The notes under the pieces are model-generated. The model saw only the letters and a program-made list of their open reading frames with translations, was not told the origin of the DNA and searched no databases. This document shows positions 19,110-26,685 of a DNA stretch of 64,000 bases, piece after piece. The DNA is from Saprospiraceae bacterium (lineage in GTDB: Bacteria; Bacteroidota; Bacteroidia; Chitinophagales; Saprospiraceae). The position numbers and the translations under genes are program-made. Each line of letters opens with the position of its first letter. The first letter of the stretch is position 1. The stretch lies in the NCBI GenBank assembly GCA_016722295.1, contig JADKGL010000003.1, positions 62,001 to 126,000 on the forward strand, read 5' to 3'.

Positions 19110-19496
19110 TCACTCCCGATGCCTTTCTTCCCAAGCCAAAACACCTTTTTGGATTACATAATAAAATCCTGCCATAAGAAGAGCCAAAAAGATCACCATT
19201 TCCCAAAACCCAAACCAGCCTAATTTTTTGAAATTAACAGCCCAAGGATACATAAAAATGATTTCCACATCAAAAAGTACGAATAGAATAGCTGTCATAA
19301 AATATTTGACAGAAAATGGATTTCGCGCATTTCCTACTGAATCCAATCCACATTCAAAGCTTTCATCTTTGCGTTTTCCACTAGATTTTGGACCTAATAA
19401 ATGTGTGCCTAACAAGGTTACAACCACAAATCCAGCCGCAACGGCAAATTGTATGATCAAAGGCCAATAACTAAAAGCAATTTGGTTAGATTCCAT
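19110..19496 (-). CDS. nuoA: NADH-quinone oxidoreductase subunit A
   Basis: This is a 128-residue inner-membrane subunit of complex I with three transmembrane helices. The conserved loop between helices 1 and 2 has the family's Cys-containing motif SFECGLDSVGNARNPFSVKY, and FDVEIIFMYPWA begins helix 2. The frame is open to an ATG at 19517, but a TATATTTG promoter element covers 19515-19522. The ATG at 19496 (MESNQIAFSYWPL) is therefore the start. It heads a short nuoA-nuoB-nuoC unit. Confidence 0.95.
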   Translation of the reverse strand: MESNQIAFSYWPLIIQFAVAAGFVVVTLLGTHLLGPKSSGKRKDESFECGLDSVGNARNPFSVKYFMTAILFVLFDVEIIFMYPWAVNFKKLGWFGFWEMVIFLALLMAGFYYVIQKGVLAWEERHRE

Positions 19497-19514
19497 AAAT
19501 AACTTTTGAAAAGG

Positions 19515-19522
19515 CAAATATA
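19515..19522 (-). promoter_or_regulatory. Promoter -7 element for nuoABC
   Basis: The minus strand reads TATATTTG, a full TAnnTTTG match, 18 bases upstream of the ATG at 19496. It decides the nuoA start, since the upstream ATG lies inside it. Confidence 0.55.
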
Positions 19523-19570
19523 CTCCTCATAGTCAAGAAAATGGTATAAAATCGAGTAAAATCTTGAAGC

Positions 19571-20050
19571 TTATTTAGACTGGATTGGAATCCACACCTC
19601 TTCTTCGGAATTAGGGTCGTTAAGTTTATATTTTGAACCCAAAATCTCAAAATGTGGTCTTGAAGCTAATTTATATTTGGATTTTGGCAGCCATTCGCCA
19701 TAAATGTATTGGGAGGTTTTGATAAAATCTTGACTCGTCCCTTTGTGAATAAAAACAGCATATTCTCCAGCAGGAATCGTCAAGAGATCAAAGCCTTCAG
19801 GTTTGTCAAGTGATGATTTCACTTGTACTGCAGCCCATTTCGTATATTTTGCATTCAGATCAGTAAAATAATCGATACCATCTTTAAACAATTGCACTGA
19901 ATAATAATTTTCGTCAAATCGATTTGGAATCAAGTTTCTTTTTGGCATAAATCCACTCCATAATTGAAATGAATTATTTTCAGAAAATGAAGATTCTAAT
20001 TGATGTCCGACGAGTATTTTAGGCAGGATAGACTGGTAATGGCTAAACAT
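19571..20050 (-). CDS. GyrI-like / effector-binding-domain protein
   Basis: This is a 159-residue stand-alone effector-binding domain of the AraC-effector/GyrI (SHV-fold) family. Seen: two alpha-beta halves, a central YYSVQLF strand, the DLLTIPAGEYAVFIHKG segment that matches the family's IPAGxYAVFxHxG strand, and the YIYGEWLPKSKYKLASRPHFEIL helix and strand, followed by the EEVWIPI ending. Such domains bind small hydrophobic molecules, or gyrase in the case of E. coli SbmC. Here there is no attached DNA-binding domain, so a ligand-binding or hydrolase-like role is possible but not shown. Its own promoter lies at 20068-20075; it is divergent from the DUF4175 gene. Confidence 0.82.
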   Translation of the reverse strand: MFSHYQSILPKILVGHQLESSFSENNSFQLWSGFMPKRNLIPNRFDENYYSVQLFKDGIDYFTDLNAKYTKWAAVQVKSSLDKPEGFDLLTIPAGEYAVFIHKGTSQDFIKTSQYIYGEWLPKSKYKLASRPHFEILGSKYKLNDPNSEEEVWIPIQSK

Positions 20051-20067
20051 ATATACTTAATTTATTG

Positions 20068-20075
20068 CAAAGTTA
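20068..20075 (-). promoter_or_regulatory. Promoter -7 element for the GyrI-like gene
   Basis: The minus strand reads TAACTTTG, a TAnnTTTG match, 17 bases upstream of the ATG at 20050. A TTG lies 15 bases further upstream (complement of 20091-20093). Confidence 0.5.
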
Positions 20076-20183
20076 GCCAATCCACGAGTACAATGTTGCG
20101 CGCTGAATAGAAAAGAATTTGAAAAAACAGTTTTTTGAAATTAATTTTAATCGAATTACGTTATAATTTGTTAACGAGTGTAT

Positions 20184-23100
20184 ATGCAATGGAATCAAAA
20201 CTATTATGAGCAGTTGATCTTTAAAGTAGATCAATTTACTAGAAAGTATTATATCAATCAATTGATACGAGGTAGCCTTTATTTCATAGGATTGGTAACT
20301 ATCGTTTTTATTGCTTTCAACCTTTTGGAAAATCAATTTTATTTTTCAAAATTGATTCGTAAAGGATTGTTTTTCAGTTTTTTAGCATTATTTGGTACAG
20401 CTTTTTGGTTTTGGGTGGCGACACCAATATTACATTATTTTAGGCTGGGAAAAATGATCAATCATGAAGAAGCAGCCAAAATCATAGGCACACATTTTAC
20501 AGATGTAAAAGATAAATTGCTCAATGTACTTCAACTCAAAAGCCAATCAGTAGGATTTACAGACAGATCTCTAATTGAGGCAAGTATCAATCAAAAAGCG
20601 GCAGAATTGCGGCCAGTACCGTTTGTAAGTGCCATTGATCTCCAAAAAAACAGAAAATATATTCAATATGCATTTCTTCCTTTGCTATTATTGGGAGGAT
20701 TGATGGTTTGGAATCCCGATGTGATAAAAGCTCCAACATCAAGACTGATACAGAATGACAAAGAATTTATTAAAGCAGCTGCATTTGCATTTGTGATACC
20801 AACGGAAGAGTTAAAAGTCACTCAAAATTCAGATTATACACTTCAGATTCATACAGAAGGTTCAGCGATTCCAGCAGAAGCATTCATTGAAGTAGATCAT
20901 TTTCAATATCGAATGCATCAAGATGAACCAGGTATTTTTTCATACACATTTCGAAATGTCCAACAAGATCAAAATTTTAAAATATTTTCAGGAGATATAA
21001 AATCTACTGAGCACACACTGCAAGTGTTGATGTTACCACAAATGAATGGTTTCGATATATTGCTAGAATATCCAGCATATACAGGGAAGAAAAATGAAAC
21101 TATCCAAAATATAGGTGATCTCAATGTACCAGTTGGTACCAAAGCGATTTGGAGCTTCAATACGGCACATGCAGAAGAAATGATGCTCCGTATGGAAGGA
21201 TCTGGATCAAAGCAAAAACTTGAACGAAAGGGAGAAAATGAATTTCAAATTTCCCAGCGTATTTTAAAAGATGGAGCTTATACAGTATATCTTAAAAATG
21301 CTCAAATCCCAGTACCTGATTCCATCAGTTATCAATTGAATGTAGTTCCTGACAATTATCCACAGATAAATGTTCAGCAATTCTCAGATAGCAGTGATGC
21401 GGCAATAGTCTATTTAGCAGGGGATGTTTCTGACGATTATGGATTAAGAAATTTACAGTTTGATTATATCATTCGTCATAAAGATGGTAGAGAAGAGCCA
21501 AAGCAAAGCAAATTAATTAATAACTTTACTGGGAAAACGTCGACATTCAGACATCAATTTGATATGAATGAATTGAACATTGAACCCGGTGATCATGTCA
21601 GTTATTATTTTGAAATCTGGGACAATGATGCAGTCAATGGTAGTAAATCCACAAAGAGTTCTATTCAAGATTACCGATTGGCTAGTATTGACGAATTAGC
21701 AAGTAATGAAGAAAAAAATAATGAAGAGATAAAAGCAAATCTTCAGAAATCAATAGACGAGACAGAGAAATTAAGACAAAAGTTGGCGGAATTCAAAGAT
21801 AAAATGCGTCAACAGAAAGATGTCGATTGGAATAACAAAAAAGATCTCGATAAAATGCTCAAAGAGCAAGAAAAGATCCAACAACAGTTCGAGGAGGCAA
21901 AGAAAAAATTTGAAGAAAATTTAAAGAATCAGCAGCAACATAGCAATCCAGATGAAAAGCTTTTGGAAAAACAAGAAAAGCTCCAAAAGATGATGAATGA
22001 AAGCATGAGTGAGGAAATGAAAAATCTCATGAATGATATTCAGAAGCTTATGCAAGAATTGAATAAAGATCAAGCAATCCAGATGTCTGAGAAGTTTGAA
22101 ATGAAAAATGAAGATGTAGCAAAAGAAATGGATCGCTTATTAGAGTTATTTAAGGAGTTAGAATTCGAAAAGAACCTTAAAGAACAAATTGATCGTATAA
22201 AAGACCTTGCAGAAGAGCAAAAAAAGTTGGCTGAAAAAACAGAAAAAAAGGAAGAATCGCCAGAAGAATTAAAGAAAAAACAAGAAGATATAAATAAGAA
22301 GTTTGACGAAGTCAAACAAAAACAGGCTGAGTTAAAAAAGAAAAATGAGGCATTAGAAAAGCCTAAGCCATTGGATGACCAAAAGAAAAAATCTGATGAT
22401 ATTACCAAGGATCAAAAAGAGGCTAAGGAGAAATTAGACAAAAAGGAAAATAAAGAAGCTGCTGAAAAGCAGAAAGATGCAGCAGAGAAAATGGAGGAGA
22501 TGGCTGAAGAAATGGAGAAGGAACAGGAAGAAAGTGAAAAAGATGAAAATGCAGAAGACATTAAAATGATTCGCCAACTATTAGAAAATTTGGTTGCACT
22601 TTCATTTGAACAAGAAAGTTTGATTAAATCTTTTTCAGAAGTAAATGCACAGACTCCAAGATATACAGCTTTAGTTCAAGATGAATTTAGATTGAAAGAC
22701 AATTTCAAATTGATCGAAGATACATTGCAGCAATTGGCAAAACGTGTGATTCAAATCGAATCATTTGTGCTCGATAAAGTCTCAGAAGTCAATGATAATT
22801 TTGCAAAAAGTATCGAGAATCTAGAAGGAAGAAATATATCTCAAGCTTCAGGACATCAACATCGCATAATGAAGAATATCAATGATCTAGCTGTAATGCT
22901 TGCTGAATCTTTAGACAACAAACAAAAAGAACAGAATGCTTCATGTAACAAGCCTGGAGGAGGTTCATGTAATAAGCCAAGTAAAAAGAAAAAGTCAAGC
23001 TCCAGTTGTAAGAAGCCAGGAAGTGGTAAGTCAGGTAAAGTGCCGATGGATAAAATTACCGAAAGCCAGAAGCAAATGGAAGAAGGCATGAAAGGCATGT

Positions 23101-23552
23101 CTAAAAAGATGAAAGAAGGACAACAAGGTTCGAGCAAAGAATTTGCAGAAATGGCTGCCAAGCAGGCTCAATTGCGAAAGATGCTCCAAGACCTTGAGAA
23201 AGAAAGAAAAGAGCGAGGCGAAGGCTCAAAAGAGATGCAAGACATCATCAATGAGATGAATAAGACAGAAAAGGAATTGGTAAACAAACAATTGTCCAAT
23301 GAAGCGATGAAACGCCAAGCAGAAATTACAACAAAACTCCTCGATGCAGAGCGAGCAGAGAGAGAAAGAGAGTATAAAGAAGAGCGAGAATCAGAAACTG
23401 GTACGAATATTGAACGTAAATTTCCACCTAGCCTTGAAGATTACTTAAAACAACGGCAGGCAGAAACAGAATGGTTCCAACACATTTCGCCGGATCTACG
23501 GCCATTTTACAAGAAACTGGTAGAAAATTATTACCAAGGACAGAAAAAGTAA
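20184..23552 (+). CDS. DUF4175-type membrane-anchored coiled-coil protein
   Basis: This is a large protein of 1,122 residues from the ATG at 20184 (a GTG two codons upstream is less likely). N-terminal helices near residues 30-55, 62-85 and 160-180 anchor it in the membrane. Residues ~200-500 are beta-rich, consistent with a periplasmic part. From about 510 to 1,080 it is almost entirely Lys/Glu/Gln heptad coiled coil, with many KKxEE and QKQ runs. Around residues 915-955 an odd insert has CNKPGGGSCNKP, then a Lys/Ser/Cys-rich stretch. The order matches Bacteroidota DUF4175 family proteins, whose function is unknown. The RsbW-like gene begins three bases after its stop, so the two are co-translated. 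Confidence 0.85.
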   Translation: MQWNQNYYEQLIFKVDQFTRKYYINQLIRGSLYFIGLVTIVFIAFNLLENQFYFSKLIRKGLFFSFLALFGTAFWFWVATPILHYFRLGKMINHEEAAKIIGTHFTDVKDKLLNVLQLKSQSVGFTDRSLIEASINQKAAELRPVPFVSAIDLQKNRKYIQYAFLPLLLLGGLMVWNPDVIKAPTSRLIQNDKEFIKAAAFAFVIPTEELKVTQNSDYTLQIHTEGSAIPAEAFIEVDHFQYRMHQDEPGIFSYTFRNVQQDQNFKIFSGDIKSTEHTLQVLMLPQMNGFDILLEYPAYTGKKNETIQNIGDLNVPVGTKAIWSFNTAHAEEMMLRMEGSGSKQKLERKGENEFQISQRILKDGAYTVYLKNAQIPVPDSISYQLNVVPDNYPQINVQQFSDSSDAAIVYLAGDVSDDYGLRNLQFDYIIRHKDGREEPKQSKLINNFTGKTSTFRHQFDMNELNIEPGDHVSYYFEIWDNDAVNGSKSTKSSIQDYRLASIDELASNEEKNNEEIKANLQKSIDETEKLRQKLAEFKDKMRQQKDVDWNNKKDLDKMLKEQEKIQQQFEEAKKKFEENLKNQQQHSNPDEKLLEKQEKLQKMMNESMSEEMKNLMNDIQKLMQELNKDQAIQMSEKFEMKNEDVAKEMDRLLELFKELEFEKNLKEQIDRIKDLAEEQKKLAEKTEKKEESPEELKKKQEDINKKFDEVKQKQAELKKKNEALEKPKPLDDQKKKSDDITKDQKEAKEKLDKKENKEAAEKQKDAAEKMEEMAEEMEKEQEESEKDENAEDIKMIRQLLENLVALSFEQESLIKSFSEVNAQTPRYTALVQDEFRLKDNFKLIEDTLQQLAKRVIQIESFVLDKVSEVNDNFAKSIENLEGRNISQASGHQHRIMKNINDLAVMLAESLDNKQKEQNASCNKPGGGSCNKPSKKKKSSSSCKKPGSGKSGKVPMDKITESQKQMEEGMKGMSKKMKEGQQGSSKEFAEMAAKQAQLRKMLQDLEKERKERGEGSKEMQDIINEMNKTEKELVNKQLSNEAMKRQAEITTKLLDAERAEREREYKEERESETGTNIERKFPPSLEDYLKQRQAETEWFQHISPDLRPFYKKLVENYYQGQKK

Positions 23553-23554
23553 AG

Positions 23555-23941
23555 ATGCTGAGAATTGCTTCAATTCCGGATAATATTTCCATTCTTGAAG
23601 ATTATTTACAAAACATCTTCAATGAATATCATTTGGATCAAAAACTTTATCCGAATGTATTAATATCTCTGACAGAAGCAGTGAACAATGCAATTATCCA
23701 TGGAAATCAAATGGATGAGAATAAGTTTGTTCAGCTCAATTCATTTTGTAAAAATCATAAAATTTGTTTTAGGATCTCTGATGAAGGTTCAGGTTTTGAT
23801 CCGAAGCAAGTACCAGATCCTACCCAACCTGAAAATATTGAGAAATGTGGAGGTCGGGGTGTATTTTTAATGTATAAATTGTCTGATCGCATAGACTATT
23901 CAGATAATGGGCGTACAGTTGAACTTGAGTTTTGTTTTTAA
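23555..23941 (+). CDS. RsbW-like anti-sigma factor ATPase/kinase
   Basis: This is a 128-residue GHKL ATPase domain of the RsbW/SpoIIAB type. The N box is SLTEAVNNAIIHGN. The G1 box is ISDEGSGFDP and the G2 box is GGRGVFLMYKLSD. Such proteins bind ATP, phosphorylate a small anti-anti-sigma partner and in some cases sequester a sigma factor. The frame extends upstream to 23471 inside the DUF4175 gene. The start is the ATG at 23555, two bases after that gene's stop. No STAS-domain partner or sigma factor is encoded nearby. It may instead act on another signalling target. Confidence 0.88.
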   Translation: MLRIASIPDNISILEDYLQNIFNEYHLDQKLYPNVLISLTEAVNNAIIHGNQMDENKFVQLNSFCKNHKICFRISDEGSGFDPKQVPDPTQPENIEKCGGRGVFLMYKLSDRIDYSDNGRTVELEFCF

Positions 23942-23998
23942 ATATATTTTACTCAAAATATTTTAATTTTAAAGATAATAATCAGCAAACACAATTCA

Positions 23999-24032
23999 CA
24001 TAATAGTATAATTCAAAAAATCTACTATTATG
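23999..24032 (+). promoter_or_regulatory. Inverted repeat covering the start codon of the small membrane protein
   Basis: CATAATAGTA at 23999-24008 pairs perfectly with TACTATTATG at 24023-24032 across a 14-base loop. The ATG start codon (24030-24032) is the end of the 3' arm. A hairpin in the mRNA would therefore hide the start region. Confidence 0.5.
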
Positions 24033-24338
24033 GAAAGGATATTAAAGTTACCACAATCGTTTTATAGCAAGGAACAGTTACCAAAAGCTTTACGTATTAA
24101 TTTCTCAAAAATGAGAATTGATTTCAAACAAGTCCTTGAATTAGGAGTAAAACTTGTTTCTTTAGCCACTGTATTCCTAGTACTATTTCAATTTATCTCT
24201 GCAACTTTTTTATTTGTTTCGGCAGCTTATCTTTTTATAAAAATCTATTTCTATTTACAATCCATTTTTGAAATGGATTTCAATTTAACGATGAGCATTC
24301 AGGAAAAAGATGAGTTTATTGATGAACTGTGGAGATAG
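24030..24338 (+). CDS. Small membrane protein, uncharacterised
   Basis: This is a 102-residue protein. Residues 1-35 are basic and hydrophilic. One or two membrane helices follow between residues ~42 and 75 (LVSLATVFLVLFQFISATF and FVSAAYLFIKIYFYL). The tail is acidic, ending IDELWR. I recognise no family. It stands after the RsbW-like gene with an 88-base gap, and a 10-bp inverted repeat covers its start codon. The coding character is supported by the sharp hydrophobic segment and by the stop lying just before the repeat array. Confidence 0.6.
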   Translation: MERILKLPQSFYSKEQLPKALRINFSKMRIDFKQVLELGVKLVSLATVFLVLFQFISATFLFVSAAYLFIKIYFYLQSIFEMDFNLTMSIQEKDEFIDELWR

Positions 24339-24349
24339 TGAATAGAATC

Positions 24350-25230
24350 TCGGTTGTCGAAGTTTTCAATTTCGATACCCTCGATTGTCGGAGCTTTCAA
24401 CTTCGATACGATTTCCAAGATTGTCGAATTTTCCAACTTCGATACAATTCATAAAGAATTTATAATTCGTAATACGCTCCATTGCTAAGTTTAACGAAGT
24501 ACGAAGACAAATACCATTACTGTGAAATTGGTAAAATCGAATTAGAAAAAATAGTCAGATGCTTATGTAAAAGTGTAGATAGGAATTATAAATTCCAAGT
24601 ATATCGGATCGCAGTTATAAACTGCCAACAGAAAAATAGACAATAATCTCGATAGTCGAAGTTTTCAACTTCGATACGATTCATAAAGAATTTATAATTC
24701 GTAATACGCTCCATTGCTAAGTTTAACGAAGTAGAACGACAAATACCTTAAATTGTGAAATTAGTAAAATCGAATTGGAAAAAATAGTAGCTACTTATAT
24801 AAAAGTAGAGTTAGGAATTATAAATTCCAAGTATATCGGATCGCAGTTATAAACTGCCAACAGAAAATAGCCAATACTGATAGTCGAAGTTATCAACTTC
24901 GATACGATCTAAAGAATTTATAATTGTAATACGCTTCCATTGCTAAGTTTAAGAAGTACGAAGACATACCTTACTGTAAATTGGTAAAATCGAATTGAAA
25001 ATAGCACTTTGTGTAGTAGGAATTATAAATCCAGGATCGCAGTTATAAACTGCCAACAGAAAATAATCTAGTCGAAGTTTTCAACAGATACGATTTATAA
25101 AGAATTTATAATTTAATACGCTCCATGCTAAGTTTAATGAACTAGAAACCAATCCTTAAATTGTGAATTTACTTGATGAACATAAATCTGATATAAAAGT
25201 GAGTTAGAATAAATTATCAGATCCAGTTTA
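24350..25230. repeat. Tandem array of ~232-bp palindrome-rich modules (about four copies, the last two eroded)
   Basis: Each module carries four short palindromes in fixed order. They are: TCGAAGTT-TTC-AACTTCGA; GAATT-TAT-AATTC (24456, 24688, 24914, 25102); GGAATT-ATA-AATTCC (24582, 24814, 25019); and GCAGTT-ATA-AACTGC (24611, 24843, 25038). Modules 1 and 2 have an exact 232-base period. The spacing falls to 226 and then 188 bases as modules 3 and 4 lose small pieces. A partial first palindrome precedes the array at about 24355. The second palindrome is the reverse complement of the third's core. No coding frame spans a module. With the flanks, the whole stretch 24339-25313 holds no other gene. 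Confidence 0.85.
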
Positions 25231-25313
25231 AAGTGAATCTAAAGTATACGATTTCAATAATAGAACTGCAAGATTTTACTTTTAATTCTAATGAATTTTA
25301 ATTTTAAATTCTT

Positions 25314-25748
25314 TTATAATTGCTTTGAAAAGTACGGTCCAAAATCAGGAATCTCATGTGGTAGTACATAAGTCCATTTCATATTATGATGGGATATATA
25401 TATATCGTCGGTGAAATCATCCATTGCAATATTAGGTATTGAATTTGAACATTCTATCAAAAATTGTTGGCTTTCATTGAAAATCAAAACATTTGTTGGT
25501 GGTTGACTTAAGTATTCTATGGTTGCATCAGTCCCTTTAATTGATTTAGCCGAACCAAAACTAAATATATGCCATAAATATGAATCTAAACCAGGGGCAA
25601 TTTTATCATTAATAAATTTTGCTTTCCATTTTGATACTGTTATTGAAACAAGACTTGTTGGGTTAGAATCATTGATATTCTGTAATAATTTAAAATCAAT
25701 ATTCTGACTTATTAATTGATTTATAATATAGTCTGTGATTCTTTTTCT
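25314..25748 (-). pseudogene. DUF4275-like protein frame lacking a start codon
   Basis: The minus strand is open for 144 codons between TAG (25749-25751) and TAA (25314-25316), and it translates to a coherent protein. It contains SKWKAKFINDKIAPG, then YLWHIFSFG, a FNESQQFLIEC strand, DDIYISHHNMKWTYVLPHE and a final DFGPYF. The W-x-x-x-F, LWHxFS and WTxVxxHE...GPYF patterns match my recollection of the DUF4275 family, and the length is close to the whole family domain. There is no ATG, GTG or TTG near the N-terminal end: the only ATGs lie in the last third. It is either a gene that has lost its start, a frameshifted gene (upstream TTG GTT TAT ATA GAG lies in the next frame, joinable by one base in an A run) or an unusual initiation. 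Function is unknown. Confidence 0.6.
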
Positions 25749-25787
25749 CTATATAAACCAAACTACTTGTTTTCAAAATAGATACCC

Positions 25788-26627
25788 TTACTCTCTAGGT
25801 ATAGACAAAGGAGGACAATTTAACCTACCAAAGAAATAGATTAAATTAACTCCAGCAGTAATGTAAGCATCTTTGTCTCTCGAATCTCCTCTTTGGGTTC
25901 CTTCAATGCCTATTTTTGAATTATTGCTATCTGGCAAAGATCTATCAGCCAGTAAAACAGCCATGTCGCCGCGACTAGATCTCAATTCACTATAGTCTGG
26001 ATAAATGCTATGAACATCATCTAAGTAGTCTGTAGAAGTAAATCTATAGCCCAAATCGACATTAATGCTCCATCGATAATTTAGATCAAATTTTACTCCT
26101 CCGCCGACCAACCAGGCTCCCGCAATAGAATAATACTCTTGACCTACAAGTTGACCTTCTGTCCCCAATGGGCGCAATTCAATGGTTTCACCATTGTATT
26201 TAGTTTTTGGGTTAAAATAGAAAAAACTATATCCGCCATAAAGATATGGTGACACTCCTTTTTCTTTAGAGCCATGTTTGTAATGAAAAAAATTGATCTC
26301 CATAGCTGGTGCAAACTCTATTATATTGGAATAAAAACTTAGATTTCTTCTTAGATCAAAGGCATTAGTAGATTTAGTATCATGCGCTCTGATCCTTGCA
26401 AGATTTAGCTGGCCACGAACAGAAAGTCTATGATTAAAATTGTATCGCACTGTAGCGCCTCCTGCCAAACCTGGTTCATTGATTCGATATAAATTATTTA
26501 AATCACCAAAATAGTGAGCTCCTCCTAACCATAATCCTGCTTCCATTCCTTTTTGGCTATAAGCAAATTGTGTACTAATAGCAATCAAAAAAACGAGTAT
26601 ACCTATATTTTTTTTTACAACTTCCAT
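25788..26627 (-). CDS. PorG/DUF6089-like outer-membrane protein
   Basis: This 279-residue protein has a signal peptide (ends FAYSQKG) followed by a small beta-barrel of alternating aromatic strands. The N-terminal mature sequence EAGLWLGGAHYFGDLN, with the following NEPGLAGGATVRYNF, is the pattern of Bacteroidota DUF6089 proteins. That group includes PorG, an outer-membrane component of the type IX secretion system that associates with the PorK/PorN ring. I infer this role from similarity only; other small barrels have the same layout. It lies downstream of nadA on the same strand, 58 bases away, so gpmI-nadA-this gene may form one unit. SprA, the T9SS translocon, is about 4 kb away. Confidence 0.72.
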   Translation of the reverse strand: MEVVKKNIGILVFLIAISTQFAYSQKGMEAGLWLGGAHYFGDLNNLYRINEPGLAGGATVRYNFNHRLSVRGQLNLARIRAHDTKSTNAFDLRRNLSFYSNIIEFAPAMEINFFHYKHGSKEKGVSPYLYGGYSFFYFNPKTKYNGETIELRPLGTEGQLVGQEYYSIAGAWLVGGGVKFDLNYRWSINVDLGYRFTSTDYLDDVHSIYPDYSELRSSRGDMAVLLADRSLPDSNNSKIGIEGTQRGDSRDKDAYITAGVNLIYFFGRLNCPPLSIPRE

Positions 26628-26685
26628 ATTTTTATCTAGAAGATTCTAATTGATAATTTTATAATTAACGTCGATTCGAATACTA

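Noticed and set aside
19497..19517. ATG start for nuoA at 19517
   Set aside because: It overlaps the TATATTTG promoter element; the ATG at 19496 fits the family.
24350..25230. CRISPR array or insertion sequence
   Set aside because: No spacer structure, no transposase and no terminal inverted repeats with target duplication.
25519..25707. A 62-codon rightward frame
   Set aside because: It is opposite the DUF4275-like frame, which has clearly protein-like sequence, so it is a shadow.
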